A DNA stretch of 64,000 bases from Spirochaetaceae bacterium (GTDB lineage Bacteria; Spirochaetota; Spirochaetia; Treponematales; Treponemataceae): assembly GCA_017622235.1 (NCBI GenBank), contig JAGARN010000005.1, positions 62,001 to 126,000 of the forward strand, read 5' to 3'. Below, piece by piece: positions 35,658 to 46,461 of the stretch (its first letter is position 1; each line of letters opens with the position of its first letter). The position numbers and the translations under genes are program-made. Below the pieces are notes generated by a model. It saw only the letters and a program-made list of their open reading frames with translations, searched no databases and was not told the DNA's origin.

Positions 35658-36045
35658 GCAGAAGACAGTGACCGCTGTCCGAATTCCCTTACTAAAAAGG
35701 GGTACGGAGAGAGGAAAGTCCGGGCTCCTTCGGAAGGAATGCCGGTTAATAACCGGGCGTAAAATCTGGTAACAGGTTTTACGACAGATAGTGCAACAGA
35801 AAACAAACCGCTCTTTAAGGAGTAAGGGTGAAAAGGTGAGGTAAGAGCTCACCGGGCATTTGGTAACAAATGTCGCATTGCAAACCTCATTTGGAGCAAA
35901 ACCAAGCAGTAGCTAAATCTTCCGATAAGGAGAACGAAAGTTTTCCATAGCTACGGGTAGGTTGCTAGAGGTGTAGGGTAATCTGCACCTTAGATAGATG
36001 GTCACGCCGATTTATCGGTTACAGAACCCGGCTTAGGTCTTCTGC
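35658..36045 (+). ncRNA. rnpB: RNase P RNA, class A
   Basis: The 388-nt gene has P1 arms GCAGAAGAC (5' end, 35658) and GTCTTCTGC (3' end, 36045). It also has the universal GAGGAAAGTCCGGGC (35711 on) and ACAGAACCCGGCTTA (36021 on), which form P4. RNase P removes tRNA leaders. A T run follows directly after the 3' arm and can serve as terminator. A weak promoter (TTGACG at 35621, 15 nt, TATGTT at 35642) overlaps the end of the gene upstream. Confidence 0.96.
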
Positions 36046-36064
36046 TTTTTTTTCTTAGAAGTGG

Positions 36065-37030
36065 GTGGAGATGAAGAATAAAACAGAGTCAAAACATAAT
36101 ATAGTTCGACGGAAAAGTAAATTAATTCCTAGGCTTATTTTGTGTGCTTCTGTGCTTTTGGTTTCTGTTCTTGTTGCGATACCACTAATTTATTTTATTA
36201 ATTCCGTTAAAAATTCTTCTATCTCCATTTCTGATATTTATAAGAACTGGGAAGCAACTAATTATCAAGAAGTTTACGACATGACAGGTGTCTTACTTAA
36301 AAAAAAGCCCCTTCATAATACTGCTTTAACTTTTAGGGGCTATGCTGGATTTTATTTAGCAGATGCACAAACCGATTCAATACAGGCTCAAAGTTTTCTT
36401 GATGAAGCTATAATAAATATGAGAGTATCATTAAATTCTGCACCTAAGAATACTAAAGCTCAGTTGCAATATATGCTTGGTAAATCTTATTATTATAAAA
36501 ATGTGCTTTCTGCATATCATTATTATAGTGATTTAGCTATAAAATATTTGAATTTAGCAAAAGCCAACGGTTACAATGCAGATGATATTCCAGAATATCT
36601 AGGTCTTTGTTATGCTTCTTTGGATATGACTCAAGAAAGTATTGCTGCATTTACAGAGGCGTTACTTGTAAGAGAATCTGATATATTGTTGCTTTCTATA
36701 GCAAAACAGTACTACAAAAATGGACAAGTTTCAGCAGCTAAAGCATATCTTCACCGTGTTTCTACAGATACAAAGGATGATACCCTTAGGTTTGAAAGTT
36801 CTGCATTGCTAGGACAAATTTATCTTGAAGAAGAAAATTATGATGACGCAAAAAAAGAATTTGAAACAATTCTTGAAAAAGATATAAATAATGCTGACGC
36901 ATACTACGGACTTGGTGTAATATATGAAAAACAGGGTGAACTTGTAAAAGCAAGAGCTGAATGGCGTAAAGCCTTAAGAATAGATGTGAATCATCAAAAT
37001 GCCTTGAAAAAAATGGCGGAATATAAGTAG
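36065..37030 (+). CDS. Membrane-anchored TPR protein
   Basis: The 321-residue protein has a positively charged N-terminus, one membrane helix (LIPRLILCASVLLVSVLVAIPLIYF without the first residues being a cleavable signal) and several TPR units. Examples are YYKNGQVSAAKAYLHRV and DAYYGLGVIYEKQGELVKARAEW. It is likely a periplasmic scaffold. The start is the GTG at 36065 or the ATG at 36071; neither has a good ribosome-binding site. It is 9 nt upstream of mreB and probably in the same operon, which links it to cell-shape functions. Confidence 0.75.
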   Translation: MEMKNKTESKHNIVRRKSKLIPRLILCASVLLVSVLVAIPLIYFINSVKNSSISISDIYKNWEATNYQEVYDMTGVLLKKKPLHNTALTFRGYAGFYLADAQTDSIQAQSFLDEAIINMRVSLNSAPKNTKAQLQYMLGKSYYYKNVLSAYHYYSDLAIKYLNLAKANGYNADDIPEYLGLCYASLDMTQESIAAFTEALLVRESDILLLSIAKQYYKNGQVSAAKAYLHRVSTDTKDDTLRFESSALLGQIYLEEENYDDAKKEFETILEKDINNADAYYGLGVIYEKQGELVKARAEWRKALRIDVNHQNALKKMAEYK

Positions 37031-37039
37031 GAGTTAACT

Positions 37040-38077
37040 ATGGGATTTTTCGACAGATTTTCAACCGATATCGGTATTGATTTAGGAACTTGTAACACAC
37101 TTATTTATGTGCGTGGTAAGGGTATTGTAATTAACGAACCATCTGTTGTTGCTGTAGAGCGAGGAACAAATAGGGTTGTTGCTGTTGGTGCAGAAGCTAA
37201 AAGAATGTTATGGAAAACACCTGAATCAATAACAGCAATCAGACCGATGAAAGATGGTGTTATTGCAGATATGGCAAGCACAGAAAAAATGATTCGTTAT
37301 TTTATCTCTAAGATTATTTCTAGAAATAAAATTGTTAAATCTACACGCATGAAAATAGGTATACCTACTTGTATTACAGAAGTTGAAAAACATGCTGTAG
37401 AAGAAGCAGCAATTAAAGCCGGTGCCAAAGAAGTTGAATGTATAGCTGAATCTTTAGCTTCTGCTATTGGCGCTCAGATTCCAATAAATGAGCCAGCAGG
37501 GCATATGGTATGTGATATCGGTGGCGGAACAACAGAAGTTTCTGTAATTTCCCTAGGTGGTATGGTTGTTACAAATGCAATTCGTCTAGGCGGTGACGAA
37601 TTTGACGAAGCTATTGTTAAACACGTAAGAAATGTCCATAATCTTGTAATTGGACAACAAACCGCAGAACGATTAAAAATGGAAATTGGAAATGCTGCAC
37701 CAGATAAATCCATTGAAAAAATGGAAATCAAAGGCACAGATGCAATAACAGGTTTACCTCGTCGCCTTGAAATAGATTCTGTGGAAGTTAGAGAAGCTTT
37801 AAAAGATCCTGTAACGCAAATTGTTGAAGAAATAAAACGTACTTTAGGTCAAACCCCACCAGAGCTTGCGGCCGATATTATAGAACGAGGTATCGTTATG
37901 ACGGGAGGCGGTTCTTTGCTTAAAGGATTACCTAAATTAATTTCAAAAGAAACAGGTGTTCCCGTAATCCTTGTGGATAATCCACTTGAATGTGTTGCTA
38001 TTGGTGCAGGGCAAGCCTTTGAGCTATTCCGTGACATTTCCTCTGATAGAAGTATTTACGACAACTTGAACAATTAG
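37040..38077 (+). CDS. mreB: Rod-shape actin MreB
   Basis: MreB is an actin homologue that organises the elongation machinery along the inner membrane. The 345-residue protein has the actin-type phosphate motifs [15 protein letters not shown] (about 12), [17 protein letters not shown] (about 158) and [11 protein letters not shown] (about 292), plus a short amphipathic N-terminal segment (GFFDRFS). AGGAG precedes the ATG. It is the first of the mreBCD-mrdA-rodA cluster. Assignment is secure. Confidence 0.98.
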   Translation: MGFFDRFSTDIGIDLGTCNTLIYVRGKGIVINEPSVVAVERGTNRVVAVGAEAKRMLWKTPESITAIRPMKDGVIADMASTEKMIRYFISKIISRNKIVKSTRMKIGIPTCITEVEKHAVEEAAIKAGAKEVECIAESLASAIGAQIPINEPAGHMVCDIGGGTTEVSVISLGGMVVTNAIRLGGDEFDEAIVKHVRNVHNLVIGQQTAERLKMEIGNAAPDKSIEKMEIKGTDAITGLPRRLEIDSVEVREALKDPVTQIVEEIKRTLGQTPPELAADIIERGIVMTGGGSLLKGLPKLISKETGVPVILVDNPLECVAIGAGQAFELFRDISSDRSIYDNLNN

Positions 38078-38085
38078 GTTTTTTG

Positions 38086-38952
38086 ATGCAACAAAGGAAA
38101 CAAAGCTTGCCATTCCAAACGCCTCTGATTATGCTAATTGTGTTAGTGTTGGTTTCAGGAATTATGCTTGGTTTGTCTTCTGGTGGTTTTATTGTAAATT
38201 TCAAAGAGTTGGGGTTCTCTATTTTTTCATCAATGCAAAAAGTTGTTCGTGGAGCTAGTACTGGTATTACAAATTTTATTACATCAGTTGGGGAACTTCA
38301 TGATCTTAGGGAAGAATATGATTTGCTAAAAGAACAACTTCAGAATTATGAGTATATGCAACAGACTAATACCGAAATTCGTAAAGAGAATGAGCGACTT
38401 AAAGAACAACTTGCATTTACAGAAAACTTTGAATATAAAAACTATCCAGCACAAATTATAGGAAGAGATCCAAATAATCAATATTCATTGTTAACAATTG
38501 GAAAGGGTAGTAGACATGGTATTCGTAAAAATATGCCTGTCATAGCTGTTCAAAATGGAACCGTAGGTCTTGTAGGAAAAGTTATAAATGTTGGCTATAC
38601 AACAAGTTCAGTTATTCCAATATATGATTTTGATTGTAATGTTTCGGCTAGAATACAGAACACTCGAGATGTTGGTTTAATAAGTGGTCTTGGAGCAGAA
38701 ACACAACCTCTAGTAATGAAATATATAAAAAAACAAGTTCTTACAGAATTACAATATGGAGATTTAGTCGTTACATCAGGTGAAAACGATAATTATTTAA
38801 AGGATATTCCGATAGGTTATATTTCACTTATTACAGTTCAGGACTATGATTCTTCGCTAAACATTGAGTTAACTCCGATTATTGATTTTTCTCGATTAGA
38901 AACTGTTATAGTTGTTGATATGAAAGAAATAAACGAGGAAGGGAATTTGTAA
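38086..38952 (+). CDS. mreC: Cell-shape protein MreC
   Basis: MreC is a bitopic protein that links MreB to the periplasmic elongation enzymes. The protein (about 288 residues) has one membrane helix (LIMLIVLVLVSGIMLGLSS), a coiled coil (about 70-115, LREEYDLLKEQLQNYEYMQ) and a beta-rich C-terminal domain containing IGRDPNNQYSLLTIGKGS. I start at the ATG at 38086 with AGG 7 nt upstream; a TTG one codon earlier also fits. Adjacent mreD has the usual coupling. Confidence 0.92.
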   Translation: MQQRKQSLPFQTPLIMLIVLVLVSGIMLGLSSGGFIVNFKELGFSIFSSMQKVVRGASTGITNFITSVGELHDLREEYDLLKEQLQNYEYMQQTNTEIRKENERLKEQLAFTENFEYKNYPAQIIGRDPNNQYSLLTIGKGSRHGIRKNMPVIAVQNGTVGLVGKVINVGYTTSSVIPIYDFDCNVSARIQNTRDVGLISGLGAETQPLVMKYIKKQVLTELQYGDLVVTSGENDNYLKDIPIGYISLITVQDYDSSLNIELTPIIDFSRLETVIVVDMKEINEEGNL

Positions 38953-39480
38953 ATGACAGTAAAAACTTTTTTTTCTAGCCTTGTTTTAATGACTATTTTG
39001 ATTCTTGTTGAAACAGCTCTTTTGTCTAATATAGCCATTTTGCCAGCTATTCCTGATTTGATTCTACTTGCCTTACTTTATATTTCTATTAATAATGGGT
39101 CTTTGACAGGAGAAGTTTCTGGCTTTTTTTCTGGTTTAATTTTAGATTTTTTAAGTGCAGCACCTCTAGGTTTAAATAGTTTACTTAGAACAATTATAGG
39201 TTTTTTTTGTGGAATTTTTCATAAAATACTCAATGTTGACAGTTTTTTTATTCCCATGCTTCTAGGTTTTATCGGAACAGTTATAAAGGTAATATTGTTA
39301 CAATTCATTTCTTTTTTCTTTCCTAATGGAATAATTACATATCAGATTTTTTCTGTTTCATTTTTTGCGGAGTTAATAATGAATACATTACTGGCTCCTC
39401 TGATGTTTTTTTTGTTATCCTTTTTTTCTTCGTTTCTTGTAGCAGAACCCAGACAAAGGGGCGTAAATGCAGGTAAATGA
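38953..39480 (+). CDS. mreD: Cell-shape protein MreD
   Basis: MreD is a small multi-pass membrane protein. The 175-residue chain has about five or six hydrophobic helices and the MreD-type SNIAILPAIPDLILLALLYIS and SGFFSGLILDFLSAAPLGLNSL. Position between mreC and mrdA confirms the call. The mrdA start lies within its last codons. Confidence 0.88.
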   Translation: MTVKTFFSSLVLMTILILVETALLSNIAILPAIPDLILLALLYISINNGSLTGEVSGFFSGLILDFLSAAPLGLNSLLRTIIGFFCGIFHKILNVDSFFIPMLLGFIGTVIKVILLQFISFFFPNGIITYQIFSVSFFAELIMNTLLAPLMFFLLSFFSSFLVAEPRQRGVNAGK

Positions 39481-41347
39481 CATACGTACAAAATCAGGAA
39501 AATCACTAAAGAAGGAATCCAAACTATTTTGTATTTCTGTTTTTATAGTTGTTGTTTTTGCAATTTATGCTTTTAAACTTTTTTCCATGCAAGTGTTAGA
39601 GGGTACGGGATATCGTCAACAATCTGATGATATCTCTAGCAGGGTAAAGACGATTCCTGCCTCTCGAGGCGAAATATACGATAGAAACTTTAACACTGCA
39701 ATGGTTGTAAATATAAACTCTTTTGCTGTTGACGTTATTCCTGGTGATATTCCAACAGAAAAATATGATACTGTAATGTCTAAATTATCTGATATTCTTG
39801 GAATAGATAAAACTTCTATTGATAAGAAGATTCCCATAGGTTCTCGTAATTCTTATACTTCTGTTGAAATAAAATCTAGTGTACCTTTTGAAGTTATATC
39901 AGATATAGCAGAAAATAGTACTGATTTACCTGGAGTTTCTTGGAGGTCTAAACCTATCAGAAACTATCAACATACTGGTTCAATCTCGCATATAATTGGC
40001 TATGTTGGAGATATTACTCGAGATGAACTAAAAACTATGTATAATCAAGGTTATACAAACAACAGTGTTGTCGGGAAAATAGGAATTGAAAAACAGTATG
40101 ACAGTTTGTTGCAAGGAAAACCCGGTCAAGAAACAACAACGATTGATGCTAGAGGGCGTCTTCTTTCTGATACAGTAACAATACAAAATCCCGAAATGGG
40201 TAAAAACTTAGTTCTTACAATAGATTCTAATATTCAAACTTTAACAGAAAAAGCTCTTGGAAACAGGGTAGGGGCTGCCGTTGTTTTAAAGCCTGCTACA
40301 GGTGAAATATTAGCCATGGTTTCTTATCCATATTTTGATTCAAATATATTTAGTTCTGAAAATTTTTCATCTGAGTATTCTAAAGTTGTTTCTGACCCCA
40401 ATAATCCTCTTCTGAATAGAGCAATTAATGCAGCTTATCCTCCTGCTTCAACATTTAAAGTTATTATGTCTGCTGCAATTTTAGCAGAAAATGCATTACC
40501 TGTAGAAAAAAAAATAGAGTGTTCAGGTTCTATCGAATATGGAAATCGAACTTTCCGTTGTCATATTGGAGCTCCCGGACACGGTTATATGGATTTAAAA
40601 AACGCCTTGGCTCAGTCATGTAACATTTATTATTGGACAACAGGTAGAGATAATATTGGCATAGACTTAATTGCCACATATGCAAATACTTTTGGTCTTG
40701 GTCATTCTTTAGGAATTGACTTACCTAGTCAAACAACAGGTTTTGTTCCCACACCTCAGTGGAAAGAACGTCGCTATCATGAAAAATGGCTTGGTGGTGA
40801 TACCATGAGTACCTCTATTGGACAAGGATATACTACAGTAACACCTTTGCATATGGCAAATGTTGTTGCAATGGTTGTAAATGATGGTACAATTTACAAA
40901 CCACATATTTTAAAAGAAGTTAGAGATCCAGTTACTAATGAAGTTATTTCTGAAGTAGAAAGAGAAGTTTTACATCAAGCTGATTTTGATCCTTATGTAT
41001 GGAATTATCTTAAAGAAAGTATGCGATATACAGTAACAGATGGAACTGTTCAATTTCCTCTAAAAAACAAAGTTGTTCAAATAGCTGGAAAATCTGGTAC
41101 AGGAGAAGTTGCACAATATAAAAACCAGTGGCATTCTTGGTTTGTTGCATATGCTCCTTATAATGCACCTCCCGAAGATGCTGTTGTTACTGCTGTTCTT
41201 GTTGAAGCTATAAATACCTGGGAATGGTGGGCTCCATATGCTACAAATATTATTATGCAAGGAATTTTTGCAAATCAAACTTATGATGAAGCAATAGATG
41301 CTCTCGGTTTCCGTTATTTAACACGTCCAATCGGCAGACAAGAATAA
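39467..41347 (+). CDS. mrdA: Penicillin-binding protein 2 (elongation transpeptidase)
   Basis: PBP2 crosslinks peptidoglycan during elongation. The 626-residue class B PBP has an N-terminal membrane anchor (about 22-42), the pedestal domain with SRGEIYDRN, and the transpeptidase motifs STFK (active Ser, in YPPASTFKVIM), SCN and KSGTGE. It overlaps mreD by 14 nt and is followed 12 nt later by rodA, the polymerase it works with. A conserved WLGGDTMSTSIGQGY is also present. Confidence 0.96.
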   Translation: MQVNDIRTKSGKSLKKESKLFCISVFIVVVFAIYAFKLFSMQVLEGTGYRQQSDDISSRVKTIPASRGEIYDRNFNTAMVVNINSFAVDVIPGDIPTEKYDTVMSKLSDILGIDKTSIDKKIPIGSRNSYTSVEIKSSVPFEVISDIAENSTDLPGVSWRSKPIRNYQHTGSISHIIGYVGDITRDELKTMYNQGYTNNSVVGKIGIEKQYDSLLQGKPGQETTTIDARGRLLSDTVTIQNPEMGKNLVLTIDSNIQTLTEKALGNRVGAAVVLKPATGEILAMVSYPYFDSNIFSSENFSSEYSKVVSDPNNPLLNRAINAAYPPASTFKVIMSAAILAENALPVEKKIECSGSIEYGNRTFRCHIGAPGHGYMDLKNALAQSCNIYYWTTGRDNIGIDLIATYANTFGLGHSLGIDLPSQTTGFVPTPQWKERRYHEKWLGGDTMSTSIGQGYTTVTPLHMANVVAMVVNDGTIYKPHILKEVRDPVTNEVISEVEREVLHQADFDPYVWNYLKESMRYTVTDGTVQFPLKNKVVQIAGKSGTGEVAQYKNQWHSWFVAYAPYNAPPEDAVVTAVLVEAINTWEWWAPYATNIIMQGIFANQTYDEAIDALGFRYLTRPIGRQE

Positions 41348-41359
41348 GAGGGATAAGTT

Positions 41360-42676
41360 ATGAAACTAAGAATATTTGAATATTTTGATTTTATTTTACT
41401 TGCTTGTACAGTAATTCTTGTTTCTGTTGGAATTTTATTTATATATTCTTCTGGAATAAATGCTTCTGGTATTTCTGTTTCGAATGAATATGTTAAGCAA
41501 ATTATTTTTGCTTGTTCAGGTTTATTTTTAATGATTGCCTTTACATTAATTGATTATAGAAAATATATGCGTCATGCACCTAAGTTTTTTTCTGCTACCT
41601 TAGTAATTCTGTTACTAACAGCTTTGTTTGGTAAGTATGTTAATGGTGCAAGAAGTTGGATTGGCATAGGCGAATTAGGTATTCAACCTTCGGAGTTTGC
41701 AAAAATAATTTATATACTTTTTTTAGCTTGGTATTTAGAACGCTCAGATTCTGTAAAACCAAGACGCCGATTTATTACGGCATTATTTATAATGCTACTT
41801 CCCTTAGGTTTGATTCTTTTGCAACCAGATTTAGGAACAGCAAGTGTGTATATTCCTATTTTTATTGTAATGTGTTATATGGCTTCAATTCCTGCTCGTT
41901 ATTTAATGATGGTTCTACTTATGGGAGTTCTAACAATTATTTTTACGGTTCTTCCAGTTTGGGAATCAGAAATATTACAAAGAACAGTTCCATGGATGCG
42001 TATGCTTACAGACAATAGAATTAGATTTCTTGTTATTGCTGCTGTTGCTACAATTTCTCTTGTTGGAATTATTGGACATATGTTATTTCCAAATAATAAA
42101 TATTATTACTGGATAGCATTTGCTTTTGGAATAATAACTGTTGCACTAATTGGTTCAATGGCTGCATCTAGAGTGTTAAAACCATATCAAATTGAACGAC
42201 TTATTATTTTTATAGATCCTTCGGTAGATCCCTTAGGTAGTGGCTGGAATATAATACAATCAAAAATTGCTATAGGTTCGGGATATCTTTTCGGGAAGGG
42301 TTATTTAAATGGAACTCAAAGCCATTACCGGTTTTTACCACAACAAAGTACCGATTTTATCTTTAGCATTTTATCTGAAGAGTGGGGATTTTTAGGTGGT
42401 ATATTTGTTTTTATACTTTATATCATAATTTTTTTCAGAATAATTAATATTATTAGAAATACAAAAAATCTGTATGGATATTATATTTCTTCTGGAATAC
42501 TTGCAATGTACGTTTTTCATTTTATTGTAAACGTGGGAATGGTTATGGGAATTATGCCAATTACTGGTATTCCATTGATTTTTCTTTCATACGGAGGTTC
42601 GTCTCTTTGGACAGGGATGATTTCTATGGGATTATTAATGAGTATTAATTTTAGACAAATGGATTTTTCATTATAA
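41360..42676 (+). CDS. rodA: Peptidoglycan polymerase RodA (SEDS)
   Basis: RodA polymerises lipid II into glycan strands with PBP2. The 438-residue protein has about ten membrane helices. The SEDS motifs are seen as GARSWIGIGELGIQPSEFAKI, LQPDLGTASVY, QSKIAIGSGYLFGKGYLNGTQ, STDFIFSILSEEWGF and a final GIPLIFLSYGGSSLW. GAGGGATAAG precedes the ATG. It ends the cell-shape cluster; mfd is convergent downstream. Confidence 0.97.
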   Translation: MKLRIFEYFDFILLACTVILVSVGILFIYSSGINASGISVSNEYVKQIIFACSGLFLMIAFTLIDYRKYMRHAPKFFSATLVILLLTALFGKYVNGARSWIGIGELGIQPSEFAKIIYILFLAWYLERSDSVKPRRRFITALFIMLLPLGLILLQPDLGTASVYIPIFIVMCYMASIPARYLMMVLLMGVLTIIFTVLPVWESEILQRTVPWMRMLTDNRIRFLVIAAVATISLVGIIGHMLFPNNKYYYWIAFAFGIITVALIGSMAASRVLKPYQIERLIIFIDPSVDPLGSGWNIIQSKIAIGSGYLFGKGYLNGTQSHYRFLPQQSTDFIFSILSEEWGFLGGIFVFILYIIIFFRIINIIRNTKNLYGYYISSGILAMYVFHFIVNVGMVMGIMPITGIPLIFLSYGGSSLWTGMISMGLLMSINFRQMDFSL

Positions 42677-42879
42677 ACTTTTATTTAAAGTGCTTGTATT
42701 TTATTATATATGATTTTATCTATTGTTATCTTTTCTGAGTTTTAATTATTTGTATTTAATACTGTAGTTTGGTAGACAGAATATACATTATAGGAAGTAA
42801 TATATATTATATTCCACTTTCGTAACCGCAAAAAATAACAAGAATTTGTTTAATAAATTATCTTATATTGTATATTTTA
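42677..42879. other. AT-rich convergent intergenic region
   Basis: A 203-bp gap between the convergent rodA and mfd genes. I see no open frame, no convincing hairpin with a T run and no tRNA. The only structure is a short AT palindrome, TAATATATATTA, near its middle. Confidence 0.5.
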
Positions 42880-45800
42880 TCATACTAATAAAGATTCAAG
42901 TTTTTCTCTTATAAATAGACTTTTTTCTTTAAGTCCTATTTTTCCACTTTCTAGTATGAGTATATTTGGTTTTGTTGGGTCAAGTTTTACACTTGATCCG
43001 CTTTCTTTTATTAAGCGTAATACTTTATCAACAGAAATATCTGCTACTTTTGAAAACTCTACCGTTACTTTTCCTTGTCGTTCTTTTAATGTGGATATAG
43101 ATAACTTTCTACAAATTATGCGTATTTCTGCGATTGCTAACAAACTGTAAACTTCATCAGGAACAGGACCGAACCTATCATTTAATTCAGTATATATTCG
43201 TTCAAGCGTATCTTTATCTGAAATAGATGCAATTTTTTTATAAATCTCCATTTTTGTTTGTTGACTGGTAATATATGAATCTGGAATAAACCCTGTATAT
43301 TCTAGTTCTAGTAAAACTTCATTCATAACTTGATAGTTTTCTTCTGTAAGTCTCTGAATTGCTTCTTCAAGAAGTTTAAGATATAAATCAAAACCAACAG
43401 AGAAAATTTCTCCGGATTGGTCTTTTCCTAATAAATTTCCTGCTCCACGAATTTCCATATCTTTCATTGCAATTTTAAAACCAGAACCTAATTCTGTAAA
43501 ATCGCTGATAACTTGTAGGCGTTTCATAGCAATTTCTGATAAAGATTTGTTTTCTGGATATAAAAGGTAGGCATATGCTTTTTTGTCGCTTCGCCCTACT
43601 CGCCCTCTAAGCTGATAAAGCTGAGAAACGCCGTACATATCCGCTCTGTCGATTATTATAGTATTTACATTTGGAATATCTATTCCATTTTCAATTATGG
43701 TTGTGGAAACTAACACATGGAAACCACCAAGCTTAAAACGTCGAAAAATATCATCAAGTTCTGTAGCACTCATTTGACCATGTGCAACATCTACAAGCAT
43801 TTCTGGAACAAGTTGTTCTAGTTTAAATCTAACTTCTTCAAGAGATTCAATTCTATTATGCAAATAAAAAACTTGACCACCTCGCTCTGCTTCTCTACGT
43901 ATAGCCATAGCAACTCTTTCATCATTGTAACTATCAATTACAGTTTCTATAGGTCTTCGGTTTTGTGGTGGAGTTGTTAAAAGACTCATATCTCTAATTT
44001 TTAATAAGCTCATATGTAAAGTTCTTGGAATTGGCGTTGCACTCATAGCAATGCAGTCTACGTTATTTTTCAATTCTTTAAGTTTTTCTTTATCTTTGAC
44101 CCCAAATCTTTGTTCTTCATCTATTATTAGCAAACCTAAATCTTTAAATATAATATCTTTCTGTATTATTCGATGAGTTCCAATGAGTATATCTATTTTA
44201 CCATTAGATAATTTTTCTAAAATATTTTTTTGTTCTTGCTTAGAAACAAATCTTGACATATGAGCAATTTTTACAGGAAAATTTTCAAATCTTTCTTGGC
44301 AAGTTTCATAATGTTGTTCTGCAAGGATTGTTGTAGGAGCAAGAAAGGCAACTTGTTTACCTCCCATTACTGCTTTAAATGCTGCACGCATAGCTATTTC
44401 TGTTTTCCCGTAACCTACATCACCGCAAATAAGTCTATCCATTGGAACAGGTTTTTCCATGTCTTCTTTTACTTCTGCAGTAACGGTAAGTTGATCATCT
44501 GTTTCTGTATAAGGAAATGCCGCTTCAAAAGCAGTTTGCCATTCTGTATCTTTAGGGAACGGAAAACCTCTTGCTGCCTTGCGTCTTGAATATAAATCTA
44601 TCAATTTTCGGGCAATATCTTCAGCGGCTACCCTAGCCCTATTTTTTCGGCTTTCCCAGTTTTTTGAACCTAATCTATCAAGTCGTGGTGGAAGACCTTC
44701 ATTGCCGATATAACGTTGCACAAGATTTACTTGTTCTATTGGAATAAAAACAATTTCTTCATCTGCATATTCAAGTTTAATATAATCACGTTCGTTACCA
44801 AGGGCTTTAACTCTTTCAATTCCCTTAAAAAGACCAATTCCATAATTTACGTGAACTACAAAATCTCCCGGATTAAGTTCAACAAATGTGTCAATAACTG
44901 TGCTTTTAACGTGTTTTACAGATTTAGGAATATGTTTACGTCGACCAAAAATTTCATTTTCCTGAATAGCGATAATTTTTTTTTCTGGAATTCCAAAACC
45001 TGAAGAAATTGTTTCTGGTAGTATTATAAGATTTGAATCTTGAAAATCACGTAATAATTCTTTTACTCGAAGAGCTTGGTTTTGGCTATCTGCAAAAATA
45101 AATATTTGCCAATCTTCTTCTAAAAGTGAATTAATAGATTCTTTAAGATATTGAATGTTGCCAAAAAAACTTCGTGGCGGATCAGTTTCTAGTTTTACAT
45201 TTACACCTGTTTCTTTGTTTTCTTGTTGAAGTTTTGTATGTAGCGTTCTAAATACAATGCGTTCTTTGTGTTTTGCTACAAGAGAATCAAATTTATACAA
45301 TATTTTTTGAGGTGAAGGAACAGGTTGGTTAACTTTTGCTTTACGGTAAAGTCCAGTATATTCTCGTTCTAAACTTTCTTGTGCATTATTTTGCCTATCA
45401 TAATCAATATAAACAATCACATCTGAAGTGTCGAGATAATCAATTAAAGAATAGGATTTTTCAAAGATTTCGCTAAAAAATAATTCTTCGCCAAGAGTTT
45501 CATGATTTACATATAATTCCTCTAATATACGCTTTTTTTCATCAAAAAACAAATTTTGATGAAAAGTTTCATCTGTTTCTTCTCCATAGGAAGGTGAATT
45601 TTTATTAAATTGATATTCTGGTAACGAGTTAAATTTTGATTCTAATATACTAACCATTTGATCGTTCCAAAGTAATTCTTTCATTGGATAAATTATCAAA
45701 CTACTTTGTTCACCTGTTGAGTTTTGAGTTTCTGCGTCAAAGGTTTTTATCTGCTCTACTTTATCAAAATCGAACACAATACGATGAGCGTGTTGTTCTC

Positions 45801-46389
45801 CACTCATAAAAATATCTAAAACTTCGCCTCGTAAAGTAAATTCCCCTCGTACTGTAACTCTGGGAACCCTCAGATACCCTTGCTCAGTAAGACGTGCTGC
45901 AATAGCTATAGGATCAAAAGAATCTCCTTTTTTAACTTCAAAAACTAAAGATTTTATATACTCCGGCTTCGGAACAGCAGACATAAATGCTCGTTGAGTC
46001 GTTAAAAAAACTTGTGAATTTGATTTTTGAACTACAAGTTTTGATAAAACGGAAGCTCTTTCTGCAAATATCGAAGAACCTTTAGGTACACAACGATAAG
46101 GAACAATTCCCCACCAAGGCATATAATTTACATCAATGTTTGGAGCGGCAACTTTCATATCTAGGGTAAAATCATGAGCATCTCTCTCTGTGGGAACAAC
46201 AACAAGATACTTGGAAGGTAATTTTTTTTTGCTAATAATTTCTCTTATAAAAAAAGCACAAAGACTAGATTGCAAACCTTCTACTTCTAAGGGAAAAGAT
46301 TTAGCATCGCAAATGGAATTGGTTACTGTAGATAGATTCTCCCAAGAAGAAATTACATTTTGCAAAGAATTTGATTGTAAGGTATTCAT
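42880..46389 (-). CDS. mfd: Transcription-repair coupling factor Mfd
   Basis: Mfd removes RNA polymerase stalled at lesions and recruits nucleotide excision repair. The 1169-residue protein has the UvrB-like N-terminal region, the RNA-polymerase-interacting domain (ELNPGDFVVHVNYGIGLFKGIE), the RecG-like helicase motifs GDVGYGKTEIAMRAAFKA, IDEEQRFGV, SATPIPRTLHMSL and GRVGRSD, and the C-terminal TRCF domain. I start at 46389 (MNTLQSN), after TTGCCG-17-TATACT. The frame extends further upstream, but into the promoter region. Assignment is secure. Confidence 0.97.
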   Translation of the reverse strand: MNTLQSNSLQNVISSWENLSTVTNSICDAKSFPLEVEGLQSSLCAFFIREIISKKKLPSKYLVVVPTERDAHDFTLDMKVAAPNIDVNYMPWWGIVPYRCVPKGSSIFAERASVLSKLVVQKSNSQVFLTTQRAFMSAVPKPEYIKSLVFEVKKGDSFDPIAIAARLTEQGYLRVPRVTVRGEFTLRGEVLDIFMSGEQHAHRIVFDFDKVEQIKTFDAETQNSTGEQSSLIIYPMKELLWNDQMVSILESKFNSLPEYQFNKNSPSYGEETDETFHQNLFFDEKKRILEELYVNHETLGEELFFSEIFEKSYSLIDYLDTSDVIVYIDYDRQNNAQESLEREYTGLYRKAKVNQPVPSPQKILYKFDSLVAKHKERIVFRTLHTKLQQENKETGVNVKLETDPPRSFFGNIQYLKESINSLLEEDWQIFIFADSQNQALRVKELLRDFQDSNLIILPETISSGFGIPEKKIIAIQENEIFGRRKHIPKSVKHVKSTVIDTFVELNPGDFVVHVNYGIGLFKGIERVKALGNERDYIKLEYADEEIVFIPIEQVNLVQRYIGNEGLPPRLDRLGSKNWESRKNRARVAAEDIARKLIDLYSRRKAARGFPFPKDTEWQTAFEAAFPYTETDDQLTVTAEVKEDMEKPVPMDRLICGDVGYGKTEIAMRAAFKAVMGGKQVAFLAPTTILAEQHYETCQERFENFPVKIAHMSRFVSKQEQKNILEKLSNGKIDILIGTHRIIQKDIIFKDLGLLIIDEEQRFGVKDKEKLKELKNNVDCIAMSATPIPRTLHMSLLKIRDMSLLTTPPQNRRPIETVIDSYNDERVAMAIRREAERGGQVFYLHNRIESLEEVRFKLEQLVPEMLVDVAHGQMSATELDDIFRRFKLGGFHVLVSTTIIENGIDIPNVNTIIIDRADMYGVSQLYQLRGRVGRSDKKAYAYLLYPENKSLSEIAMKRLQVISDFTELGSGFKIAMKDMEIRGAGNLLGKDQSGEIFSVGFDLYLKLLEEAIQRLTEENYQVMNEVLLELEYTGFIPDSYITSQQTKMEIYKKIASISDKDTLERIYTELNDRFGPVPDEVYSLLAIAEIRIICRKLSISTLKERQGKVTVEFSKVADISVDKVLRLIKESGSSVKLDPTKPNILILESGKIGLKEKSLFIREKLESLLV

Positions 46390-46408
46390 ATATTTTATCC
46401 GATAATAT

Positions 46409-46437
46409 AGTATAGTAATATGCTGGGAAACCGGCAA
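46409..46437 (-). promoter_or_regulatory. Possible promoter of mfd
   Basis: On the minus strand TTGCCG (46432-46437), 17 nt, TATACT (46409-46414). The -10 is 19 nt upstream of the mfd ATG. It overlaps the 5' region of the divergent gene. Confidence 0.45.
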
Positions 46438-46461
46438 CAATCCATGTTCAGGAGCAATGAA

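Noticed and set aside
42677-42879. AT-rich gap as a possible origin or small RNA
   Set aside because: No DnaA-box cluster, promoter-terminator pair or convincing hairpin can be seen.
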